Shown in pieces: positions 1 through 7,850 of a DNA stretch of 12,275 nucleotides. The notes below the pieces were generated by a model that saw only the letters and a program-made list of their open reading frames with translations, made no database searches and was not told where the DNA came from. Source of the stretch: an uncultured Bacteroidales bacterium. GTDB lineage: Bacteria > Bacteroidota > Bacteroidia > Bacteroidales > Paludibacteraceae. Made by a program: the position numbers and the translations under genes. Numbering within the stretch: the stretch's first letter is position 1; each line of letters opens with the position of its first letter. Location of the stretch: positions 1-12,275 of the forward strand of contig CAIUKZ010000157.1 in NCBI GenBank assembly GCA_903899865.1, given 5' to 3'.

Positions 1-1239
1 GTAGATGCCTTCAAGCCCTTCATCTATCAGCCCAGTCATTTCCAACACATATAAGTTGCATGAATTGAGCATAGACTTAGGATTTTGACCAGCTCCACTT
101 ACCAATATGGCTCTACAGTCCGATAGCACTTTGGCCATTTCCAACCAGCGACGGTCGCCTCCACCAGTGGGAGGTGCTTCACGGGTTTCTACTAGTTTGA
201 AGCCATTTGGTGTTTGTCTGTAAATGTGCAAGTTAGATGCCTCGCCTAGGTGTTGGTTTACCAGCAACCCTTCGTTGGTAGCAACTGCCACATAAGGTCT
301 GCCTTCGGTGACAATTTCAAATCTGGATGCATATTCTTTGAGCAGCGTATGAGTTTCGCTCATATCTTGTCCCAGCAGACCAGCAGCATCAGCACGACAA
401 CGGGCACAGTGACTCATGATGGGTAAAAAATCGGACGACAAGGTGCGTACTCTGAACACCGTTTTAGCATCGGGCTCTATCAACTCCGCAAAATCGGTAT
501 CTACAGTAGGTATCAACGGGATGCAGTTAATTACATCAGCTCCTAACTCTGCACATTTTCGTGCCACTTCTGGAATATGATCTTCATTGATGCCTGGAAT
601 GATGATGGAGTTGATTTTCACAGTGATACCAGCAGCTTTCAGCTTGGGGATGCAGGCCAACTGACGTTCCATCAACAAGGTAGCTCCTTCTAAACCTTTA
701 TATATTTTTTTATTGAATCGTACCCATTTGTAAACTTTAGCAGTAATAGTTGGGTCAACAGCATTGATGGTGATGGTGACATGGGTCACATCCAGTTTAG
801 CAATTTCGTCAATGTGAGGCTCCAGTTCCAATCCATTGGTGGACAGACAGAAAATTTTATCTGGGAACTCCGCTTTGGCTCTGCGCATGGTTTCTAATGT
901 TTCTTCTGCATTGGCAAATGGATCGCCAGGACCAGCTATGCCTATCACTACCAAATTCGGGATTCTTTTGTCCAAATCCTTGAGATATTCTACTGCTTGG
1001 AATGGTTTGAGGATAGACGAGGTGACACCAGGACGGCTTTCGTTGACGCAGTCGAACTTACGGTTGCAGTAGCCGCATTGGATGTTACACTTTGGTGCTA
1101 CAGGAAGGTGCACACGCGCATTGGTGTGTTTGGCTTCTTTGTTGAAACATGGGTGAGCTGCTCCCTTATCCATCAAAGGGGCAGATTCTCCTAATCCCTC
1201 AAGGGGTAGTGAGTTGCTTTCGATTATTTTTGATTCCAT
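1..1239 (-). CDS. nifB: NifB, nitrogenase cofactor (NifB-co) synthase with C-terminal NifX-like domain, 3' end cut by window
   Basis: Radical-SAM enzyme that fuses Fe-S clusters around a carbide and sulfide to make NifB-co, the precursor of FeMo-co. The 413 codons present start at ATG 1239 and stay open to base 1, so the C terminus lies outside. The SAM cluster motif CNIQCGYC gives C51, C55 and C58. H29/C31 (HPC), C64 in DCVNESRPGV, GPGDPFAN near 103-110 and C278/C281 (HCARC) match NifB. From about residue 316 (PYVAVATNEG) to the edge the sequence reads as a NifX/NafY-type cofactor-binding domain, as in the two-domain NifB of many anaerobes. Residues 9-18 are encoded by a repeat copy. A downstream start at M23 (base 1173) would exclude them, but it has no well-spaced ribosome binding site, whereas ATG 1239 has an A-rich leader. 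It is the last gene of the visible nif series. Confidence 0.96.
   Translation of the reverse strand, partial: MESKIIESNSLPLEGLGESAPLMDKGAAHPCFNKEAKHTNARVHLPVAPKCNIQCGYCNRKFDCVNESRPGVTSSILKPFQAVEYLKDLDKRIPNLVVIGIAGPGDPFANAEETLETMRRAKAEFPDKIFCLSTNGLELEPHIDEIAKLDVTHVTITINAVDPTITAKVYKWVRFNKKIYKGLEGATLLMERQLACIPKLKAAGITVKINSIIIPGINEDHIPEVARKCAELGADVINCIPLIPTVDTDFAELIEPDAKTVFRVRTLSSDFLPIMSHCARCRADAAGLLGQDMSETHTLLKEYASRFEIVTEGRPYVAVATNEGLLVNQHLGEASNLHIYRQTPNGFKLVETREAPPTGGGDRRWLEMAKVLSDCRAILVSGAGQNPKSMLNSCNLYVLEMTGLIDEGLEGIY
1188..1213 (-). repeat. CCCCT/AGGGG repeat copy inside the 5' end of nifB
   Basis: Read on the minus strand, CCCCTTGAGGGATTAGG matches the arm-loop-arm-tail pattern of the intergenic repeats at 4486, 8234, 8298 and 11327, with several changed bases. 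It is translated in frame as roughly SLPLEGLGE (residues 10-18) if ATG 1239 is the start. The match is degenerate but has the same phase as the copy in nifN. Confidence 0.6.
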
Positions 1240-1289
1240 GTGCTTCTATTTTTAATTGTCAATCCTTAATATAATTTCCCTGATCAATG

Positions 1290-1409
1290 AACCACAAAAG
1301 ACACAAAAGTTGACACTTTATCATCGAGCTATCATTCTCAAACTACCGATAGGTATTTGACTCTTGTGTTCTTTTTTTTCTTGTTCTTTTTTAATTTCCT
1401 TTTGTGGTT
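1290..1409. repeat. Inverted repeat (AACCACAAAAG arms) filling the nifN-nifB gap
   Basis: The 213-bp gap 1240-1452 has no gene. It contains AACCACAAAAG at 1290-1300 and its exact reverse complement CTTTTGTGGTT at 1399-1409, a perfect 11-bp inverted pair about 100 bp apart. An extra ACACAAAAG follows the left arm, and a CTTGTGTTC segment (1363-1371) partly mirrors it. The type resembles the CACAAAG/CACGAAG dispersed repeats of Bacteroidota intergenic regions. No intrinsic terminator was recognised between nifN and nifB. Confidence 0.6.
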
Positions 1410-1452
1410 AAATCTTTTTCAATATGTTTTGTAAAGTAGATTTAGGGGTCTC

Positions 1453-2823
1453 CTACAAATATTTATACCCAATGGGTGAATTTTCTTGTTTGTATTCGAT
1501 GAGTGCATTAACCACGCGATCGAAAATTTCCTGCGTACCCCGGTATCCAACCTGATGCATGCGTGTGGCTCCGAAGCGGTCGTGAATGGGAAATCCAATC
1601 CGAACCAGGGGAATTTTTCGCTCGCGGGCAATGTAGTAACCTTTGCTATTGCCAAGTAAGAAGTCTGGTTTGAAATCGTTAGCTTTCTCTTTCAAGGTTT
1701 CAAAATCAGCACCTTTTATCCAAAAAGGCTCCACCCCTATTTCTTTCAACCAATCTGCCAATGCAGTAACAAAATCTTCTTCGCCATAGAGTAAAGCTTT
1801 TTTGCCAAAGATATATTTATGTGCATCCACATAAGCATCTACCAATCTGCCACGTTCTTTGACATATTTTTCAGGAATGGGTTTTCCACTTATTTCTGAC
1901 AACACATTCATCAATCTATCCGTAGCATCTATGCCTATGGGAAGTGGCATTTGATGGTTGGGAGTATTGAAACTTGCCTCTAGCCACTCACCAGCAGTTT
2001 GCACCGTGCCTTGCTCTTTGATGCGTTGCGTTCCTTTGTTGAATATCGAGCCAAACTCGATGGTGGCTTTGGCATCTCCCATGAGTTCTATTTGGTTGAT
2101 GGTAGTTCCACCAGTAGGAATTAGCTGATATTCTGATGTGTACACATTGTCCAACGTATCACTATAATCAGGAAAAAGAGTATGTTTCAAGCCAAAATCG
2201 GTCATTATTTCTTTCAAATATCTGATGTCGGCAGGTGTCACTAGACCTGGTAAAATGGTAATGGAGTGTGAAGCTGTTTGACTTTTTGCCAATGTTTTGA
2301 CAGTGGCTAACACCGTATTATGAAATCCATCGGCATGGCTACCACAGTAGCTGGGTGTAGATGCATTGATAAAAATGGGCATCGGCACAGCTGGGTTGTC
2401 ATAGCTTTCGGAAAAATTTCTGATGTGTCCTGGCACATCCTCACCGATAGTTTCTGAAAGACAAGTAGAGGCTATCCCTATCACTTTGGGTTGGTATTGT
2501 TTGATAACATTGTGGATACCAGTGATAAAATTCCTACTTCCGCCGAACACAGTGGTTTCTTCACTGAAATTGCTAGATGCAATATCTACTGGCTCTTTGT
2601 AATGACTGATCATGTACCTACGGATGTAAGTAGCACAGCCTTGACTACCATGAATAAGTGGCACACAGCCCTCTATGCCCTTGAATACGAGCGAGGCACC
2701 GAGTGGAGCACACAGCTTGCATGAATTGCGACTGGATACATAGCCATTCTTTTGCACCGCAACCCCTAACCCCTTAAGGGGAACTAAGCTAGATTTATCT
2801 ATTGAGTTTTTTGTGGTTGTCAT
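1453..2823 (-). CDS. nifN: NifN, FeMo-cofactor scaffold subunit
   Basis: NifN pairs with NifE in the NifE2N2 scaffold, on which NifB-co matures to FeMo-co with addition of Mo and homocitrate. The protein has 456 residues and is a paralogue of NifK. Cluster-binding cysteines appear as C35 (with C38 nearby, NSCKLCAPLGAS), C63 (HGSQGCATY) and C121 (STCLSETIGED). The SNFSEETTVFGG block and the C-terminal RIGFPIHDRFG region fit the NifN/NifK family. The ATG at 2823 is the only reasonable ATG before the C35 motif (the next Met is residue 71), so the N-terminal tail is real unless an alternative codon is used. Residues 13-21 of that tail come from a dispersed repeat. It follows nifE after 312 bp and precedes nifB by 213 bp. 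Confidence 0.95.
   Translation of the reverse strand: MTTTKNSIDKSSLVPLKGLGVAVQKNGYVSSRNSCKLCAPLGASLVFKGIEGCVPLIHGSQGCATYIRRYMISHYKEPVDIASSNFSEETTVFGGSRNFITGIHNVIKQYQPKVIGIASTCLSETIGEDVPGHIRNFSESYDNPAVPMPIFINASTPSYCGSHADGFHNTVLATVKTLAKSQTASHSITILPGLVTPADIRYLKEIMTDFGLKHTLFPDYSDTLDNVYTSEYQLIPTGGTTINQIELMGDAKATIEFGSIFNKGTQRIKEQGTVQTAGEWLEASFNTPNHQMPLPIGIDATDRLMNVLSEISGKPIPEKYVKERGRLVDAYVDAHKYIFGKKALLYGEEDFVTALADWLKEIGVEPFWIKGADFETLKEKANDFKPDFLLGNSKGYYIARERKIPLVRIGFPIHDRFGATRMHQVGYRGTQEIFDRVVNALIEYKQENSPIGYKYL
2761..2786 (-). repeat. CCCCTT/AAGGGG repeat copy inside the 5' end of nifN
   Basis: The minus strand reads TTCCCCTTAAGGGGTTAGGG, a clear member of the repeat family found in the gaps of this cluster. 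It contains a 6-bp palindrome CCCCTT/AAGGGG followed by the TTAGGGG tail. It is translated as LVPLKGLGV, residues 13-21 of NifN, in the same reading frame as the nifB copy. Confidence 0.8.
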
Positions 2824-3135
2824 AATTGCAATTTTTTTACATCCGTTGTTTTAAATATCCCAGGCTCTTAAACATTTTGGACGGGTCATCTTTTTTATCA
2901 CAATAGAACATATAGTTGAATGTCCATTCAGTATTTAATTAGAAAAAGTATTTTGACCACATAGAAATAAAACTGCGTTTTATCAACTTGTCAATCGAGC
3001 CAATTTGCCGAAAGGCGAACTATGTGTCCCTTGTTTTTTCTCAATTGAAAAGCAAGATGTGTTCCAGGTGGTGTGAAATCTTTTATGTTGTTTACCCACC
3101 TATTTCGTTATAGAATCATTTCCATACCGAAAGGC
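2824..3135. other. nifE-nifN gap with a weak inverted repeat and no gene
   Basis: This 312-bp stretch contains no credible coding region. It holds CACATAG at 2958-2964 and its reverse complement CTATGTG at 3020-3026. Between them is a small hairpin GCC-GAAA-GGC (3007-3016) that extends by three further pairs including a wobble. The arrangement looks like a decayed copy of an ACCACATAG-type dispersed repeat. The rest is AT-rich with no recognised promoter or terminator. The A-rich leader immediately before the nifN ATG is typical for this locus. Confidence 0.45.
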
Positions 3136-4464
3136 TTACTTTGTAAACTTCCACACAGGGCTCATAGCCGTGGCATATATCTCTTTGGCAAAGTTGATCA
3201 TCCCTTCGTATCCAGCCAGTGGTTCCTTTCGCTCATGATTATGATCACAAAATCCGAGTCCAATCTTATGAGCAATGGGTCGTTCTTTCACACCTCCAAT
3301 AAAAATGTCAGCTTTTTTCTCCTTTACAAAATGTGAAAGTTCCACAGGGTTGGAGTCATCTAGTATGATGGTTCCTTCATTGCACAGTTTTTTTATCAGA
3401 TCATAATCCTCTTCTGTTCCAGTTTGCGAACCGACTATTACTGTTTCTACACCTATCAACCGGAGGGCTTTTACTAGTGAGATGGCTTTAAATGCACCGC
3501 CTACGTAGATAGCAGCTTTTTTGCCAGTAAGTCGTTCTTTGTACCATGTGAGTTGTGGCATCAGTTTGGCAAATTCCTCTTTTACCAACTCACGGGCTTT
3601 ATCCATCATTTCATCATCTTTGAAAAATCGAGCCACATCGTAAAGGGCATCGCTCATATCCTCTATTCCAAAATAGGACACCCGCATGGATGGAATATTG
3701 TAGGTGTCTTTCATCATTTTGGCCAAATAATTCATTGACCCTGAGCATTGCACCACATTGAGCGCCGCATTATGTGCATTGGCTATATCATCCACACGAC
3801 CATCGCCAGTGATAGTGGCGTTGACATGCACGCCCATTCTTTTGTAATAATCTAGTAAAATCCAAAGCTCACCAGCAAGGTTAAAATCGCCCAAGATATT
3901 GATGCTTTTGGCCGGCGTTTCGGGCTTGCTTTTGGTTCCTACCAGTCTGAAAATAGCCTCACAGGCTACTTTGTAACCATCCTTTTTAGACCCTTGAAAA
4001 CCAGGAGCTTGTACAGGGATAATGGGAATTTTGGCTTCATCTTCAATGGTTCTACACACTTGCTCCACATCATCGCCTATAACACCTACTATGCAGGTAG
4101 TATAAATAAATGCAGCTTTGGGTTTATGTAGTTCGATGAGCTCAGTGATGGCTTCATAGAGTTTTTTTACTCCACCAAAAATCACATCTTTCTCTTGCAA
4201 ATCAGTACAATAGCTCAATCGGTGTAATTCGGGACCTGATGAGAGTGACCCCCTGATGTCCCAGGTGTAGGCAGCACAACCGATAGGGCCATGTATCAAA
4301 TGAAGTGCATCAACAATAGGATAAAGCACTACCCGTGAGCCACAGAACACACATGCACGCTGACTTACACTGCCAGCCAAACTTGCTTTGTTACAATCAA
4401 TGGTGGCTACATTGGCTCCAGCCACTGACACTTGACCTTTTCTTTCATCTAATATATGTGCCAT
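3136..4464 (-). CDS. nifE: NifE, FeMo-cofactor scaffold subunit
   Basis: NifE is the NifD-like half of the NifE2N2 scaffold for FeMo-co maturation. The 442 residues show C38 and C41 (QRACVFCGSR), C63 (HGPIGCAAYTWD) and C124 (YTTCIVGVIGDD), the cysteine pattern expected for NifE, plus the CSGSMNYLAKMM block, which corresponds to the cofactor-cysteine region of NifD. The C-terminal KIGLGFCDHNHERKEPLAGYEG segment is characteristic of NifE. The length is normal for the family, and ATG 4464 gives the standard N terminus. It lies 254 bp after nifK and 312 bp before nifN. Both gaps are unusually wide for an operon and carry repeats. Confidence 0.96.
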   Translation of the reverse strand: MAHILDERKGQVSVAGANVATIDCNKASLAGSVSQRACVFCGSRVVLYPIVDALHLIHGPIGCAAYTWDIRGSLSSGPELHRLSYCTDLQEKDVIFGGVKKLYEAITELIELHKPKAAFIYTTCIVGVIGDDVEQVCRTIEDEAKIPIIPVQAPGFQGSKKDGYKVACEAIFRLVGTKSKPETPAKSINILGDFNLAGELWILLDYYKRMGVHVNATITGDGRVDDIANAHNAALNVVQCSGSMNYLAKMMKDTYNIPSMRVSYFGIEDMSDALYDVARFFKDDEMMDKARELVKEEFAKLMPQLTWYKERLTGKKAAIYVGGAFKAISLVKALRLIGVETVIVGSQTGTEEDYDLIKKLCNEGTIILDDSNPVELSHFVKEKKADIFIGGVKERPIAHKIGLGFCDHNHERKEPLAGYEGMINFAKEIYATAMSPVWKFTK

Positions 4465-4485
4465 AGTTGGGTAGTATTAATAATT

Positions 4486-4517
4486 AGCCCCCTAAATCCC
4501 CCATGGGGGACTTTTGA
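4486..4517. repeat. Palindromic CCCCC/GGGGG repeat in the nifK-nifE gap
   Basis: AGCCCCCTAAATCCCCCATG followed by GGGGGACTTTT is an almost canonical copy of the family. The arms CCCCC and GGGGG enclose a short loop (about 4497-4509), with a GCCCCCTAAAT tail on one side and ACTTTT on the other. It lies 22 bp upstream of the nifE ATG, so any hairpin would form in the nifE leader. Confidence 0.85.
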
Positions 4518-4617
4518 GAGGTGTGGGTATTAATTAATCGTTTGTTGAAAAATACAGGTGCTATTTTCTATCCGTCTACTAATAACTTATATTTGAATTT
4601 TGAAAATTTATTGACGA

Positions 4618-4633
4618 CCTTACCGCTGTAAGG
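4618..4633. other. Small hairpin in the nifK-nifE gap
   Basis: CCTTAC (4618-4623), loop CGCT and GTAAGG (4628-4633) form a perfect 6-bp stem. No U-tract follows on the minus strand, so it is not a classical terminator. It may be a processing or stability element, or part of a degenerate repeat. Confidence 0.4.
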
Positions 4634-4718
4634 CCGCCAATAAAGCACAACACTAATCAAAAAACAATCTATTTTATAACAGTCATTCTGCGTTAGAAAG
4701 CTGCGGTGTCAATTTTCA

Positions 4719-6098
4719 CTACAATTGGAATTCTACTTTTTCTTCCAAGCAGTTGGTATCAATGTGATCCAACAATCCATCCATGATTTGTTTTACCAGA
4801 TTAGCACCACCTTCGTAGCCTGTTTTAGCAAAATAATTATGTCCAGGACGGTCAGCGATAGGGAAACCAAATCTTATCAATGGCACATTTTCATCTCTGG
4901 CAATGTACTTTCCGTAGGTGTTTCCTATCAACAGATCCACACCTTCTTGTTTGATCCATTGGTGCATAAGGAACATATCTGCCAACTCACCACTTTTGAA
5001 CTTCGCCTCAGGAATATCTTTCAATATCTCGGCCATGCGGGCATCAAAGTATTTGCTTGGGGTTCCGGTTACCACATACACTGGTTTCATGTCCATGCTT
5101 ACCAAGAATTCTGTCAATGGAATCAAGGTATCAGGATCTCCCCAAAGTGCTACACGCTTGCCGTACAAGTATTTTGAACTATCAGAGATAAGATCGATTA
5201 ATCTTCCACGTTCATCCGACAAACTATCAGGAATTGGCAGATTGGCATGGCGACTTAGCGACATCAAAAAACGATCTGTGGCTTTGAAACCGATAGGAAT
5301 ATCTACCACTTCGAATTTGACTTTGCATTTGTTTTCAAGTTTTATGCACGCATCTTCAGTACATGATTGTCCTAGTCCGATAGTAAACTTACTATCTCCA
5401 GTCAATTTCATTTCTTCGATGGTTGTTCCACCAGTGGGGTACAGCTTGTAGTGTCCATCCAGTGGAGCATCTAGCACATCAGTCATGTCAGGAAATAGAA
5501 TGGTGCGAGCTTCCATCACTTTGGCCAATCGTTTGATTTCGCGCATGTCCGATGGTTCCATCCATCCAGCTACTAGATTGATTACATTTCGCTTTTTGGG
5601 CGTAGCAGTAGAAAAGAATTTTACAAATGCTGCTACCTGATTGGAATATCCAGTAACGTGTGTTCCCACGTAACTTGGTGTATTGCAGTATATCACTTGT
5701 TTTCCTTCTGGTACACAACCATCATCATTGGCTTTGGAAATGATTTGTGTCAAGTCATCACCGATGGTTTCTGACAAGCAAGTGGTGTGAACCGCTATCA
5801 CTTCTGGTTTATAGACTGTAAACATGGTATCAATAGCTTGTACCAAGTTGGCAGACCCACCAAATACAGATGAACCTTCGGAGAATGAGCTGGTACCAGC
5901 CATGATTGGTTCACGGAAGTGACGTGACAGTGCACTTCGGTGGTATGAGCAACAGCCTTGTGAGCCGTGGCTATGAGGCAAGCATCCGTGGATGCCCAAT
6001 GCTGCAAACATTGCGCCTACTGGTTGACAGGTTTTGGCAGGATTGATGGTCAGCGCCTTTCTGTCTATTTCTTTTGCAGTGGTATGTCTTAGTAACAT
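4719..6098 (-). CDS. nifK: NifK, MoFe protein beta subunit
   Basis: Beta subunit of dinitrogenase (component I), which shares the P-cluster with NifD. The 459 residues include the P-cluster cysteines C24 (AKTCQPVGA), C49 (HGSQGCCSY) and C107 (TTCLSETIGDD), and S142 (TPSYVGTH) at the position of the P-cluster serine. TGGTT (near residues 220-230) and RFGFPIADRPGHNYFAKTGYEGG near the C terminus are family hallmarks. It lacks the roughly 50-residue N-terminal extension of the Azotobacter protein, as expected for the anaerobe-type MoFe protein. ATG 6098 gives the expected short start. It follows nifD after 100 bp that are almost entirely an AT-rich inverted repeat. Confidence 0.97.
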   Translation of the reverse strand: MLLRHTTAKEIDRKALTINPAKTCQPVGAMFAALGIHGCLPHSHGSQGCCSYHRSALSRHFREPIMAGTSSFSEGSSVFGGSANLVQAIDTMFTVYKPEVIAVHTTCLSETIGDDLTQIISKANDDGCVPEGKQVIYCNTPSYVGTHVTGYSNQVAAFVKFFSTATPKKRNVINLVAGWMEPSDMREIKRLAKVMEARTILFPDMTDVLDAPLDGHYKLYPTGGTTIEEMKLTGDSKFTIGLGQSCTEDACIKLENKCKVKFEVVDIPIGFKATDRFLMSLSRHANLPIPDSLSDERGRLIDLISDSSKYLYGKRVALWGDPDTLIPLTEFLVSMDMKPVYVVTGTPSKYFDARMAEILKDIPEAKFKSGELADMFLMHQWIKQEGVDLLIGNTYGKYIARDENVPLIRFGFPIADRPGHNYFAKTGYEGGANLVKQIMDGLLDHIDTNCLEEKVEFQL

Positions 6099-6107
6099 AA
6101 CTTTTTG

Positions 6108-6204
6108 AATTAAAAATTAATAATTAAAAATTAATAATCTGTTTTGAAATTCATAATCTGTAGCCAAAGGCTCATTATTAATTATGAATTATTAATTATT
6201 AATT
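6108..6204. repeat. 97-bp AT-rich inverted repeat spanning the nifD stop and the nifD-nifK gap
   Basis: The left arm 6108-6138 is two tandem perfect copies of AATTAAAAATTAAT plus AAT. The right arm 6174-6204 is its reverse complement at 28 of 31 positions. The 35-base centre contains a second small hairpin, AGCC-AAA-GGCT (6162-6172). The right arm includes the nifD stop codon (6199-6201), and the left arm ends 9 bp before the nifK ATG. It looks like a small palindromic mobile or dispersed repeat, and in RNA would give a long A-U stem between the two cistrons. Confidence 0.85.
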
Positions 6205-7830
6205 GAATACGTATTCTGCTTCTACCAATTCTTCCGATTCCCATGGCGCTTTCATTTGTTTGAAAATGGTGCTACATGCTATCATTTCGATGTCTTTGTA
6301 AAAGTTGATTGCACCTTCAAATCCAGCATAAGGTCCACCATTGTCATAGTTGTGAAGCTGTTTCATAGGGATGCCCATTTTTTGAACCACATACTTTTCT
6401 TTGATACCAGCACAGAATACGTCTGGGTGGTATTTTTCGATTAGTTTTTCCATTTCATAGTGGCTCAAGTCATCTATCACAAGGGTACCTTTTTTCATAT
6501 CGGTCATCATCCCTTTGTATTCATTGAACTCTATGTCGAAAGCTTCTTTTAGTTTTGCCAATTCTTCTTCGCTTTTGCGAGGGTTGAAACGAGTAGCATC
6601 TGGATAGACAGTAATTTCTTCGATGTTACGACTATCAGCATCAATCTGAATAGATGGGATAACACTTCGACCTTCGTAGTCATCACGGTGTCCAAACTCA
6701 TATCCAGCCACAAGGGTTTCCATGCCCAATTCGTTGAACAACTCTTGATAATGGTGAGCACGAGAACCTCCTACAAACATCATGGTGGTTTTACCTTCAG
6801 TCTTTGGTCTGATTTTCTCAATGGCAGCATTTACTTTGGCCATTTCTTCGGCTATCACTACTTCTATTCGATCCATCAATTCTTGATCTCCAAAATACTG
6901 TCCCACTTTTCTAAGAGTTTTGGCGGTGGCTTCTGCTCCGATGAAGTTGGCTTTAGCCCATGGAATACCGAATGAAGTTTCGAGCATTTCCGCCACATAG
7001 TTGATAGAGCGGTGGCACATCACCAAACTGAAATCGGCATTGTGAGCGGTTTCAAATTGCTCCAAGGTGGAGTTACCTGACATGGTAGCAATAATGTCCA
7101 CACCAATTCTTTCGAATAAATCATCAATGACAAATGCATCACCACCGATATTATATTCACCCAGTACGTTGACAGCATATTTGTTTTTGCGCACGTAGTT
7201 ATCATTATTGCCAATCAAGTGTTTGTACAATCCATTGTTGGCAATGTGGTGACCAGCAGACTGTGACACACCGCGATATCCCTCGCATGAGAATCCAAAG
7301 ATGTTTACACCCGGAAGTTCTTCCTTCATTTGTCTTGCCACACGGTGTACGTCGTCACCGATTAGCCCTACTGGACAGGTGGAGAAGATAGCAATCCCTT
7401 TAGGTTGGAACAGCTCGTACGCTTCACGAATAGCTTGTTTCAATTTCTCCTCACCACCGAATACGATGTTAGAATCTTGCATGTCGGTAGAAAAGGAATA
7501 GGGTATAAAGTTCTCCATTTCTGGTTGGTCAGCACGTGTTTGATTGCGACGAGTCAACCATGAGTAATATCCACATCCGATAGGTCCGTGCGTGATATTT
7601 ACAATATCCCTAGTAGGCCCTAATACTACCCCCTTACATCCGGCATAAGTACAGCCCCGTTGGGTGATGATACCAGGTATGGTACGTACGTTGGCTTGAA
7701 TTTGAGGGATAGCATCCGGGTCGTTGACCACAATACTTTTTGCCCTTTTCTTAGCCACTTTTTTTGGGTAAGCTGGACTAACCTCGTCCATAAACTTACT
7801 CAAATCCATTTCACTTTTATTTTTGTTCAT
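6199..7830 (-). CDS. nifD: NifD, MoFe protein alpha subunit
   Basis: Catalytic subunit of Mo-nitrogenase, which binds FeMo-co and half of the P-cluster. With ATG 7830 as start the protein has 543 residues. P-cluster ligands are C60 (QRGCTYAGCKG), C86 (GPIGCGYYSW) and C152 (STCPVGLIGDD). FeMo-co ligands are C272 (MCHRSINY) and H493 (LHNYDNGGPYAGF). H194 in GVSQSAGHHIAN and R357 in VGGSRAHH match active-site positions near the cofactor. It is about 50 residues longer than the Azotobacter protein, with the extra sequence around 385-440, as in Chlorobium/clostridial NifD. ATG 7830 was chosen over a TTG at 7845 because GGAGG sits 8 bases upstream of it. The stop codon lies inside a long inverted repeat. 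Confidence 0.97.
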   Translation of the reverse strand: MNKNKSEMDLSKFMDEVSPAYPKKVAKKRAKSIVVNDPDAIPQIQANVRTIPGIITQRGCTYAGCKGVVLGPTRDIVNITHGPIGCGYYSWLTRRNQTRADQPEMENFIPYSFSTDMQDSNIVFGGEEKLKQAIREAYELFQPKGIAIFSTCPVGLIGDDVHRVARQMKEELPGVNIFGFSCEGYRGVSQSAGHHIANNGLYKHLIGNNDNYVRKNKYAVNVLGEYNIGGDAFVIDDLFERIGVDIIATMSGNSTLEQFETAHNADFSLVMCHRSINYVAEMLETSFGIPWAKANFIGAEATAKTLRKVGQYFGDQELMDRIEVVIAEEMAKVNAAIEKIRPKTEGKTTMMFVGGSRAHHYQELFNELGMETLVAGYEFGHRDDYEGRSVIPSIQIDADSRNIEEITVYPDATRFNPRKSEEELAKLKEAFDIEFNEYKGMMTDMKKGTLVIDDLSHYEMEKLIEKYHPDVFCAGIKEKYVVQKMGIPMKQLHNYDNGGPYAGFEGAINFYKDIEMIACSTIFKQMKAPWESEELVEAEYVFN

Positions 7831-7838
7831 TTTTATTT

Positions 7839-7843
7839 CCTCC
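7839..7843 (-). promoter_or_regulatory. Shine-Dalgarno sequence of nifD
   Basis: GGAGG on the minus strand, 8 bases (AAATAAAA) before ATG 7830. It sets the nifD start. It stands out because the other nif starts here have only A/T-rich leaders, which suggests stronger or different initiation for nifD. Confidence 0.75.
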
Positions 7844-7850
7844 AATTAAA

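Noticed and set aside
1433..1456. AAAGTAGATTTAGGGGTCTCC-like remnant of the palindromic repeat just after nifN, given here only by position and tail
   Set aside because: The tail (ATTTAGGGG) fits, but the C-run/G-run stem is absent, so membership of the family cannot be supported.
3073..3336. Plus-strand open frame of 87 codons reaching into the nifE-nifN gap
   Set aside because: Most of it is antisense to the nifE 3' end, and the remainder shows no protein signature.
4725..5451. Two overlapping plus-strand open frames of 150 and 177 codons
   Set aside because: They lie entirely antisense to nifK, which has full family motifs; their translations show no recognisable domain and no start context.
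6108..6135. CRISPR-like tandem repeats
   Set aside because: Only two directly adjacent AT-rich 14-bp units with no spacers; it is one arm of an inverted repeat.
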